Notes under the pieces: generated by a model | What the model was told of the DNA's origin: nothing | Databases searched by the model: none | Seen by the model: the letters and a program-made list of their open reading frames with translations, nothing else | Source of the DNA: a virus | IMG/VR virus record: IMGVR_UViG_3300044634_000357 | Location: 1-28,112 of that record | Length of the DNA stretch: 28,112 nucleotides | Reading direction: 5' to 3' (one strand) | Shown here: piece after piece, positions 5,546 to 13,800 of the stretch | Layout of the letters: each line of letters opens with the position of its first letter | How positions within the stretch are numbered: the first letter of the stretch is position 1 | Made by a program: the position numbers and the translations under genes

Positions 5546-6070
5546 ACAAACTCCAGGACGAACGGGTGTTCGGTCAAATCGCGGGGTGGGGGTGTGCCGA
5601 GGCGCGTGGGGGTATAGATATATATAATGCTGTCTCCCGATATGTGGTTTTGTGACCACTCTGGGTGGTGGGGTGTGTGGCTCTGGAGGTAGTTCGGGGA
5701 AAATCTCACCCGTGTTTTTTTGACCGCGGTGGGTGGTCGATGCTGCTCCACCTTGGGAGGAGGGTTTGACCTTTGGGGTGGTTGGGGATATTCACATACG
5801 TGTGTGTATGTCTCTACCAGTGACTAAAGAATGTTTGTTGCTCCCCCCACGGTTCGCTCTTAGAGAGCAGGTCGCCGTAGCTAGTTTCTTTTAGCCGACA
5901 CCTTGCAACGATTTGTTTACCCCTGCGAGGATCGCGTGTGCGGCTCTTTTGACATATAGGGGTCGATCCCCGTTTCCGGTCACGTTTCGCGTTCCCACCC
6001 TGCTGTCACTGTTTTGTGGGGTCTAGCGCATGGTTGCCTGGTGTCTCCCGACATTCAGGGCTTGATGAAG
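5546..6070. other. gene-free control region, repeat and hairpin rich
   Basis: I find no convincing gene here on either strand. The stretch is rich in G runs, with an AT-rich island (TATATATAAT around 5619-5628). There are three alternating complementary blocks GTGGT/ACCAC/GTGGT (5644-5669), consecutive hairpins GCTCT/AGAGC (5856-5868) and GCTA/TAGC nested with GTCG/CGAC (5871-5899), and GGGG/CCCC around 5958-5971. It lies between divergent transcription units and next to the terminase gene, where phages often keep operators, an origin, or the packaging (cos/pac) site. Which of these applies cannot be read from sequence alone. Confidence 0.45.
5766..5811 (+). promoter_or_regulatory. possible rightward promoter with palindrome
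   Basis: TTGACC (5766-5771), a 17-base spacer, then TATTCA (5789-5794) give a moderate sigma70-type match. A perfect palindrome, ACATAC-GTGTGT-GTATGT (5794-5811), starts at the last base of the -10 and covers the expected start site, as an operator would. No gene follows for 500 bases, so a long leader to the terminase gene would be needed. Confidence 0.35.
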
Positions 6071-6226
6071 TTAGTTTGAGTGTAGCACACCTTTTTGTTT
6101 TTTGGTGGCCCAACGTTCTGCTTGTTTTTGTGCGTTGCGGAGGAGTGCTTCGTCTGAGAGTGGGCGGGCTGGTTTTAGTTCTTTGCGGCGCATGATGCGT
6201 CCTGATGTTCCTAATTGTTTGCCCAT
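6071..6226 (-). CDS. possible 51-residue basic protein
   Basis: A short minus-strand frame encoding MGKQLGTSGRIMRRKELKPARPLSDEALLRNAQKQAER... and ending KKQKGVLHSN. The composition (helical, lysine/arginine-rich, no rare residues) is protein-like. The opposite-strand frame is cysteine- and serine-rich and less convincing. There is no good ribosome-binding site before the ATG and no recognised family. It would be a lone leftward gene between the control region and the terminase. Treat as tentative. Confidence 0.35.
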   Translation of the reverse strand: MGKQLGTSGRIMRRKELKPARPLSDEALLRNAQKQAERWATKKQKGVLHSN

Positions 6227-6338
6227 GTTTCTGAGTGTATCAAGTGTTGGTGGGTGTGAGGAGGACCGGAGCCATCCAGTTCATTTAAGTGCTGTTGCTC
6301 TACGGCACACCCACCAACGGTGGTAGATTATCAGAACA
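6227..6338. other. short leader before terminase
   Basis: No gene is seen. A small hairpin, CCACC-AAC-GGTGG (6311-6323), ends 15 bases before the terminase ATG. No clear Shine-Dalgarno sequence precedes that ATG, and I find no promoter with good -10 and -35 boxes. Confidence 0.35.
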
Positions 6339-8318
6339 ATGACAGCGGGGCGTAGCGGGCGACGACAAGTTCCACCACAGGATGTGGCACGTTTCTGGCA
6401 GGCCCGTGCGTCGGGTATGTCGATTAAGGATGCAGCGAAGATTGCTGGTGTTCATTACAACACTGCCCAAAAGTGGGATGCGAAGAAGAAGATCGCTAAA
6501 GCTGAGATAGAGGTTGGGAAGTTGGAGCAGGGGACTGCCCGTAAGAAGGTGGGTGGTGTTCAGGCTGATGCTTGGGCGAAGGTGATGGATGTTTCTGATC
6601 TTCCACCTGTTATCCCGTATGACCGTTTGAGTGAGGAAGCACAACGCGGGCTTGTGGACTTTGACTATTTCAGGCGCAGATATTTGGGTCGTATCCCTAG
6701 CCCGTGGCAGGTGGATGCCGCATACAAGATCGAAGACTATTTGTTGTCTAACGATAAACAGTTTGTGGTGTTGAACTGTCCTCCAGGTGCAGGTAAGTCC
6801 ACGTTGTTTCACGATATTGCTGTGTGGCAGATTGTGAAGAACCGCAAGATTCGTGTGATGATCGGCTCCGTTTCACAGTCTCTAGCCAAGATGTATTCGC
6901 GTCGTATCCGTGAAACCCTTGAACGACAGTTCCCGTTGGACCCTGACCCTGTGCTGATTGACAAAGGTTTGGCGATTAAAGCGGAAGCGTGTTTGGCTAT
7001 TGATTACGGTAGGTTTAAGCCTTCAACTTCAGGGTCGTTGTGGCGAGCTGAAGAATTCATTGTTGAACAGGAGGACATGGGTGGGTTGGATAACAAGGAA
7101 CCAACTGTTTCTGCTTACGGTATTGAGTCTGAATTCATTGGTCATCGTGCCGATCTATGTTTGTTTGATGACGTTGCGTCACCGGAGAACGCTAAAGAGT
7201 CTGCGGCAAGAGACAAACTCATTGAGAGATGGGATTCAATGGCTGAAGCACGAGTCGATCCAGGTGGTTTGCTCGCCGTCGTCGGACAACGACTTGGACC
7301 GTTGGACCTCTACGCTCATTGTCTCAGCAAAGTCACCTACGAAGATTTCGAGGATGATTATGACGGATCAGATACAACGGACATTTCACAGGACACGGAA
7401 CCGTTAAAGAAACAAAAATATCATCACCTGATTTACAAGGCTTATTATGAGGATTTGGATACAGGGCTTGCGTCTAAACGGAACTCGTCCCCTGCATGGC
7501 CTAACGGACCACTCCTAGACCCCCATCGTTTGTCGTGGAAAGACCTTTCATACGTTAAACATTCCAACCCATCCAAGTTTGCGGTGGTATATCAGCAGGA
7601 AGATCAAGCTGAAGGTAACTATCTGATTGAACGTGTGTGGGCTACAGGCGGGATCGGCCCTGACGGGGTGCTATACCCAGGCTGTGTGGACAATGAACGT
7701 CGCCCAGGTCACGTCCCCCACAACTTGCAACCCCCGCTGATCTCGATTGCCAGCGTTGACCCGTCCCCAACAATGTTTTGGGCTATCCAATGGTGGATAT
7801 ATCAGCCTGAAACAAACCTGCGGTTCCTGATTGACGTGGAACGAGTCAAACTTACAGCCGAACAGCTCCTCGGCTTTGACACCACAAGCCGTGAATACTC
7901 AGGGATCATGGAAGATTGGCAGAACAGGGCTATGGACATGGGCTACCCCATCTCACATTGGGTAGTTGAGGTCAACGCAGCCCAACGATTCTTGTTGGCA
8001 CACGACTTTGTACGCAAATGGCAGTCCCGACACAACGTAAACGTGATCGCGCACACCACTAGCCGTAACAAGATTGACGAAAATCTTGGTGTGGAAGCGT
8101 TGCTTCCACAGTTGTTTCGTTCCGGTGCGATCCGTACCCCATCTATGCGGGAAAACTGGAAAACACTTGCCTTCATCGAGGAACATTCGTCGTGGACTAG
8201 GGATAAGAAGAACGGTACTGACCTTGTGATGGCGTGTTGGATGGCGATGTTGCATTTACCGAACTTGTCACCGATTAGTCGGCCACAAAAGAAATGGCGA
8301 CCATCTTGGTTGGTGTGA
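6339..8318 (+). CDS. terL: terminase large subunit with N-terminal HTH
   Basis: A 659-residue DNA-packaging motor. Residues 15-50 (VARFWQARASGMSIKDAAKIAGVHYNTAQKW) form a helix-turn-helix of the kind usually found in the small subunit. The ATPase follows: Walker A CPPGAGKST (about residues 147-155), Walker B ADLCLFDDV (about residues 270-278) and a GQR coupling segment a little later. The C-terminal half is the RNase-H-like nuclease: SIASVDPSPT (about residues 468-477, first acidic residue), HWVVEVN (second) and a late DLVMACW. No separate small-subunit gene is visible nearby, so the HTH may recognise the packaging site in its place; some actinobacterial phage terminases are built this way. 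It heads the rightward virion block. Confidence 0.93.
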   Translation: MTAGRSGRRQVPPQDVARFWQARASGMSIKDAAKIAGVHYNTAQKWDAKKKIAKAEIEVGKLEQGTARKKVGGVQADAWAKVMDVSDLPPVIPYDRLSEEAQRGLVDFDYFRRRYLGRIPSPWQVDAAYKIEDYLLSNDKQFVVLNCPPGAGKSTLFHDIAVWQIVKNRKIRVMIGSVSQSLAKMYSRRIRETLERQFPLDPDPVLIDKGLAIKAEACLAIDYGRFKPSTSGSLWRAEEFIVEQEDMGGLDNKEPTVSAYGIESEFIGHRADLCLFDDVASPENAKESAARDKLIERWDSMAEARVDPGGLLAVVGQRLGPLDLYAHCLSKVTYEDFEDDYDGSDTTDISQDTEPLKKQKYHHLIYKAYYEDLDTGLASKRNSSPAWPNGPLLDPHRLSWKDLSYVKHSNPSKFAVVYQQEDQAEGNYLIERVWATGGIGPDGVLYPGCVDNERRPGHVPHNLQPPLISIASVDPSPTMFWAIQWWIYQPETNLRFLIDVERVKLTAEQLLGFDTTSREYSGIMEDWQNRAMDMGYPISHWVVEVNAAQRFLLAHDFVRKWQSRHNVNVIAHTTSRNKIDENLGVEALLPQLFRSGAIRTPSMRENWKTLAFIEEHSSWTRDKKNGTDLVMACWMAMLHLPNLSPISRPQKKWRPSWLV

Positions 8319-8351
8319 TACCTTTATAGGACTTACGCGAACAGAGGTTTT

Positions 8352-8732
8352 ATGGCTACAGCAAAAAAGAAAACATCTTCAGCAAGGCAACCAAGCCCTT
8401 CTGCACCAAAACCAAAGGTCAAAGAAAGCGCACGTGTGCGTGAAATGGCTACCAAGTCGGGTTCTTCCGCTATGCGTAAAAGCCAAGCGGAGTACGACAA
8501 GATTTCAAGCATGGTTGACAAATCAGTACAACGCCGTAAATCACAGTCTGGTGATTTGGGTGGACCAAACCCAGGTCAACTAAAAGGATTTGATTATGGA
8601 AGTCCAATGTTTCAGAAAAGTCGCACCGATCAACGCAAAACAGATCAAGCAAAACGCAAAGCAGCAAGCATGGGTAAGACTGCTGCGTCAAAAGCAAGCA
8701 ACGCTAAGAAGGTTGCAAAAGGTAAGAAGTAG
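8352..8732 (+). CDS. lysine-rich, histone-like protein of unknown role
   Basis: A 126-residue, very basic protein: I count 23 lysines and 9 arginines against 9 acidic residues. Both ends are low-complexity Lys/Ala/Ser (MATAKKKTSSARQPS... and ...SNAKKVAKGKK), like histone H1 tails. The middle has one more ordered piece, SQAEYDKISSMVDKSVQRR, and a glycine/proline turn. It probably binds nucleic acid and is largely disordered. Its place between terminase and portal suggests a virion or packaging role; neutralising packaged DNA is speculation. AGAGG lies seven bases before the ATG. The stop is five bases from the portal start. Confidence 0.7.
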   Translation: MATAKKKTSSARQPSPSAPKPKVKESARVREMATKSGSSAMRKSQAEYDKISSMVDKSVQRRKSQSGDLGGPNPGQLKGFDYGSPMFQKSRTDQRKTDQAKRKAASMGKTAASKASNAKKVAKGKK

Positions 8733-8737
8733 GTTCA

Positions 8738-10501
8738 GTGCTTTCCACTGAAGAAATCGTAAAACTCTACGAACAACGCCGTAGAAATCAGGGTCCTGTT
8801 CAAGAGCAGATGCGTCGTGTACGCGATCTTGCCAACGGCGACGTAATTGTTCCATTGAATGAACTGGACAAGAACGCTAAATCTTCGGTAGCAAACCTGT
8901 TGGTACAGGGCTTGGATCAGATGTCTATGCGTGTGACATCAACAATGCCGTCACCATATTTCCCGCCAATCAAAGAAGGCTCGGAACGCTCTAAGTCGTC
9001 TGCCCGTATGCGGAAACGTGCGATGTTGTCCATTTGGGACCACAACCGTATGCAGATGAAGATGCGTCGTCGCGCACGACACCTACTTGGATACTCACAA
9101 TCCGCTGTTGTCATCAAACCTGACTTCAAAACTTTGATGCCTGTGTGGTCTGTACGCAACCCGCTAGACACTTTTGCTGCACCTGTAGATGATCCTGATG
9201 ATCCGCTACCACAGGACTGCATTTTCACGTATCGTGCTAGCGCAAGTTACCTACTACAGAACTATGGCGAACTTGTGTTGGGCAAACTGCGTTTAGGCAA
9301 AATTGCTGCCGACACCAAATACACGATGCTCGAATATGTTTCCCCAGAGTGCATCCAACTCATCGTGCTTGGCGCAGAGGACTCACCGAACCTAACCCCA
9401 GGTGAACGTGCAGGCATTGAAGCGATGATGCTTGAATACATCCCGAACCGTACAGGTATGCCATTAGCAATCGTTGCTAACCGTATTACCCTCGACAAGC
9501 CACGTGGACAGTTTGATGGTGTGATGGGAATGTATTACACCCGCGCACGACTACAAGCCTTAACCGAGATCGCTATTGAGCGCGGCATCTTCCCTGAAGA
9601 ATATCTGATCGCTCGACCAGGCGAAAACCCTGAAATTTTGCAGATCGCTGATGGTAAAGCCGGACAACTTGGTGTTGTTAAGGGTGGCGACATTCAACAG
9701 TTGCAACTTAACCCAGGTTACAAAACTGATACTGCTCTTGATCGTTTGGAACGACAGGAACGTTTAGAGGGTGCGATCCCTGCCGAGTTCGGTGGAGAGT
9801 CAGCATCCAACATTCGTACTGGTCGCCGTGGAGAATCCGTGTTGTCGGCAACCGTTGACTTCCGTGTGCAAGAAGCACAAGCAACGTTTGAACAATCCAT
9901 CCTTGAAGAAGATAAAATTGCTATCGCTATCGAGAAAGCGTATTGGGGCAACCAACAAAAGTCTTTCTTCTTTGGACGCAAATCATCTGTCGGAGAAGAA
10001 ACCTACACGCCAAACAAACTTTGGCAAACAGACTTCCACTATGTTGCATACTCGGCGGCAGGTTCCGATGTGAACTCGCTAATAGTTGGCCTCGGTCAAC
10101 GACTCGGAACAGGACTTATGTCCAAAGAATCCGCTCGCGAAGCCGACCCACTGATTAGCGACCCTGATTTAGAACATGACCGCATTATCGCTGAAGGAGT
10201 TGAAAGTGCTTTACTTACGAGTATTCAACAACAGGCTTCGGACCCTAATGGTCCGTATCAGCCAGAAGATTTGGCATATCTAACAAAGCTGGTTGTCGAG
10301 CAAGACGTACCGTTGTTTGATGCTGTGCGTCGCACCGATCAACGCGCCAAGGATCGTCAAGCAGCGACAGCCCCACAAGGCGCACCTGAAACAATGCCAG
10401 GACTGGCGATGCCAGGTATGGGTGGAGAAATGATGGGTGGTCCACCACCACAAGCAGGTCCACCACCAATGGATCAACTACTCGCACAACTAGGAGGGTA
10501 A
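8738..10501 (+). CDS. portal protein
   Basis: A 587-residue protein in the expected position after the terminase. The N-terminus (STEEIVKLYEQRRRNQGPVQEQMRRVRDLANGD) and the stretch SVRNPLDTFAAPVDDPDDPLPQD...YRASASYLLQNYG fit actinobacterial phage portals, where a 'P..tFP..D..d' segment is typical. Helical segments around residues 325-400 (QLNPGYKTDTALDRLERQER...) would form the channel stem. The last 50 residues are low-complexity Pro/Gly/Met (PGLAMPGMGGEMMGGPPPQ), an unusual tail probably exposed inside the capsid or mobile. GTG start at 8738 with AGTAGG upstream. The dodecameric portal seats the terminase and later joins the tail. Confidence 0.85.
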   Translation: MLSTEEIVKLYEQRRRNQGPVQEQMRRVRDLANGDVIVPLNELDKNAKSSVANLLVQGLDQMSMRVTSTMPSPYFPPIKEGSERSKSSARMRKRAMLSIWDHNRMQMKMRRRARHLLGYSQSAVVIKPDFKTLMPVWSVRNPLDTFAAPVDDPDDPLPQDCIFTYRASASYLLQNYGELVLGKLRLGKIAADTKYTMLEYVSPECIQLIVLGAEDSPNLTPGERAGIEAMMLEYIPNRTGMPLAIVANRITLDKPRGQFDGVMGMYYTRARLQALTEIAIERGIFPEEYLIARPGENPEILQIADGKAGQLGVVKGGDIQQLQLNPGYKTDTALDRLERQERLEGAIPAEFGGESASNIRTGRRGESVLSATVDFRVQEAQATFEQSILEEDKIAIAIEKAYWGNQQKSFFFGRKSSVGEETYTPNKLWQTDFHYVAYSAAGSDVNSLIVGLGQRLGTGLMSKESAREADPLISDPDLEHDRIIAEGVESALLTSIQQQASDPNGPYQPEDLAYLTKLVVEQDVPLFDAVRRTDQRAKDRQAATAPQGAPETMPGLAMPGMGGEMMGGPPPQAGPPPMDQLLAQLGG

Positions 10502-10867
10502 GTGAGCGACATTCAAGCAGGAACAAACCGTGTAGCGATCCAAGCTGCAACGGGTCAAACCTACGGTAAAGCAACAGAGCAACGCAACGCTCAACGCGCT
10601 GTACCTATGGGAACACCACCAACGGAAGCACCACAAGTACAACGCCCTGTGCCTGGCACTTTGGGTTCGTTGACTCGACCAACGGAACGACCAATGGAAC
10701 CTATTACTGCTGGCGCACCATTTGGTGCAGGTCCAGGTCCAGTCGGTGCAGGTATCCCACAACCTACGGGTGATAGTGCGTTAGAGGAACTGAAAGCGAT
10801 CTATCAGGCGTATCCGAATGATGATCTTGCAGATTTGATTGATTCTTACAGCCGTGATGGTTTGTAA
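10502..10867 (+). CDS. proline-rich, mostly disordered protein
   Basis: A 121-residue protein with an extended Pro/Gly/Thr-rich stretch (residues 35-90: GTPPTEAPQVQRPVPG..., GAPFGAGPGPVGAG) and one predicted helix at the end (ALEELKAIYQAYPNDDLADLIDSY). GTG start directly after the portal stop, with GGAGGG just upstream; the stop overlaps the next ATG (TAATG). The disordered body plus C-terminal helix suggests an adaptor that docks on another virion protein, but no family is recognised. Its composition continues that of the portal tail. Confidence 0.65.
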   Translation: MSDIQAGTNRVAIQAATGQTYGKATEQRNAQRAVPMGTPPTEAPQVQRPVPGTLGSLTRPTERPMEPITAGAPFGAGPGPVGAGIPQPTGDSALEELKAIYQAYPNDDLADLIDSYSRDGL

Positions 10868-13800
10868 TGACACAAGGCTGGTTTGATGCTCTAAGTGAGC
10901 AAAAGTTTTTTGACCAATATCAGGCTAACGAAGCAGCCAATACCCGATACAAGGCTGGTGCTACACCTGAGATTTCTGCGCGTGTAGGACAGATTTATAG
11001 TCAGTCACCTTGGATGACCCCAGGACAGGTGTTGGCTTTGGCTAAAGGTAATGCTTCGCCACAGGCTGTTGAGTTGGCTTCACAAGCACAAGCGAAACGT
11101 GTGCCTGCGTTACTAAACCCGAACAAATCTGACGATAAGGGTTTCTTTGAGCGAAACATTTTTGACAAGGTTAAAGAAACTACACGTTGGTCTTTCGCAG
11201 CATTAGACACCGTTAAGGATTTGTCACAGAACGTGGCATCACAAGTGTTTAACCCGAATGACCCTGCTGGTTTTGATGGCTGGTTCCAGTCAACTTCTTT
11301 GGGAACAATGCTGTCTGATTCTGAGCAAGCCGGTGAAGGTTACTTTCTCGGTGGAAAAGCAGCCGAGAAGCAGGCTGAACGTGCGCGTCGAGTTCGTGGA
11401 ACTATCAACGGTTCAGCATGGACGATCGGGCGTGGTGCAGCAAGTTTGGTGTTTACTCCAGGTTCAAAGGGATATAACATTGCATCAGGTTTGCTAGATG
11501 CTGTTGTGGCTGTTGGTTCTGACCCAACATTTTTGGGCGGTAAAGTTTATGCAGGGTCTAAAGGTTTTAGTTCTTTAGCGGAACTGAAGTCTGCTCAGGC
11601 GGCGATTCAGGGCGTTCGTTCGGCAGAGGAATTGTCTGCGGTACAGAAACTTCTTAAAGCAACTGCCCGCGCTGATGCTGGTTTGACTGATGCCGAATCT
11701 TTGGTTGTAGACAGCTCCAAGTTCCTAAAGTTTTGGCAGACTGATGCTCGCGCTCGACGACTTGTATCCAATCTTGGTGATCCAGCGAACAACGATGCGT
11801 TCAGTATTTTCCGTGACACGTTTAACGGGAAAATAGATATACCTACCGCACAAAAATTGGCTGCCGCTAAAAGTGAAAACGAAGTATTAAGCATTATCGC
11901 TGATGTAACAAACCGTTTAGACGACGCTAATCCGAACTTGTTGCCAACAGACATTCGTGCTTTGCCTGGTGCAAGACGCGGTGCATACATTAAGCAACGC
12001 TCACCTCTTTACAACTCGTTTAGGCATAACAGGTTATTTACCACGATGCCAGAACAGGTCGTTGTCGCTGGAACAGACGCAGATAACGCTAAGGCGGTGT
12101 TGAACTATGGTCGATTGTTGGACACTATTGGCACAGGAAAAGTTGGCGTTGCGTTCAGCCAAACCACTGAAGGTCGAACCCTGCTGAACAAGATCATGGA
12201 TGCTTACGCTAGTGGTGCAGCCGCAAGCATTAAACAAGTTGATGAAGTTTTTGATGAGACTGTAAAGGTTCTGTTGAGGCGAGAAGGTGCTTCCGAAGAA
12301 CAAATAACCAATTTGTTTGCAAAAGTAAAGCAAGCTGGTGACGACACCCGCGCATATTTTGTTGACGCTGCTGGACGACCTGAAGATGGTGGATTTTTAC
12401 AAGCGATGCTCCCAACAGGTCAAGTTGATATGACTGGTCTTGAAGACCTCAGCCCTGAACAAATAAGCAAACTTAGACTTAATTCACCTGGGTCAGTTCT
12501 TGAACTAATGGACAGAACAAAAATCCTGCCTGATGTACGTGAAATTCGCCGTATTTCGGGCAACAGGATGATGAAACGTGCTTTGACCCGCAAGAGCGGA
12601 GAACAACGCGCTGCTATTGCTTATTCAGAGTATTTGCAGAACAAGATTTGGAAACCTCTGACGCTGGCTACTGGTGGTTACATCATGCGTAACATGGTTG
12701 ACGCACAGGTTCGTATTGCCACTATCGGTAAAGAAGGTTTCTTCAACCACCCGATCCGTTATATGCAGTGGGTTATGGCTCGTAAAGCCCCTGAGACTAT
12801 TACTGGCAGAAACTTTGACGAAATTATTAAGTCTGCGGTTGATGACCTTTCCGCGGGTGACAACACCGACCGATTCGTTGAGGTGATGACAGACGGTTTG
12901 AAGCGCAACCTAGAGGACCCGTTAGCAGTCCATGCCCATGCAATCAAGAACGGCGCATACGAGTTGGTTACAAAACAAGCAAATCGTGACCGTTGGTTTA
13001 CTGGATTGGGTGAAGAATTCAGACAACTATCCCAAGAAGGAGTAACGAACGCTTGGGCTAAAGGTATCCCAATCAATGAAATCATTGACTATCTGCGTAA
13101 TACCCCAAAGGGTTTAGACGCATTACGTCAGTTTGAAGCGTATCTGAAAACGGGTATGCAATATGTTGATGAAAATGGTTTTGCTCGGATTGTGAAAGTA
13201 AAAGAAGTTGACGACAATGTGCTGAAAGCTTGGATTGAAAAACTGGCTGGTAGCCGTGTTGAACTAAAAACTGGTGGCGACCCTGACCTCAAACTTGCTA
13301 TCGGTCATCGCCGTGTTCCGTTCGGGCCAACACAGTCCATTGACTCAAACAGTATTGCTTTAACCGACATTGTTGATGGACCTAGAGAACTTGGTCGTGG
13401 AACTGTGTTCCGCGCAGGTGTAGACGCTGATGGAAACGATATTTTCTATCTTGTTACTGACGCAAAAAATATTACCGGAACAAAATCTTCGGTTATCCCT
13501 GAGTTTGATGAGCCAGACCAACTTAGTCTTACAATCCGCCGTGTATCCAACAACGACATCATTGACACCCCTGAGGGTCGAGCAGAGTTCGCAGAGTTTG
13601 TGAAGTCCCGTAATGCTGCTTTAGAGGCTGATGGTTCTTTGCGTCAGTTGCCTAAAACAGTAAAGATTGCTCAACGTGGTATCGGTGTTCCTGATTCGGG
13701 TGCAGCGGCTAAAGCGTTGGATCGTTTCACAGACTGGTTCTTTGTTGGTGTATACGGCAAAGCATCACAGACTTTTGAAAAGTCGCCTGTGTTCAGACAG

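Noticed and set aside
5536-5751. 71-residue leftward frame in the control region
   Set aside because: GTG start without a suitable ribosome-binding site, low-complexity Pro/His/Thr composition and overlap with several inverted repeats. It looks like a by-chance frame.
5856-5899. tRNA-like arms
   Set aside because: The stems resemble a D-arm, but there is no anticodon arm, T-arm or acceptor pairing in the right order.
5949-5971. Rightward promoter at the TTGACA box
   Set aside because: There is no recognisable -10 at 16-19 bases downstream; the spacer is occupied by a GGGG/CCCC hairpin.
6102-6326. 74-residue rightward frame before the terminase
   Set aside because: Cysteine/serine/arginine-rich with no protein-like pattern and no ribosome-binding site; the opposite-strand frame is more plausible.
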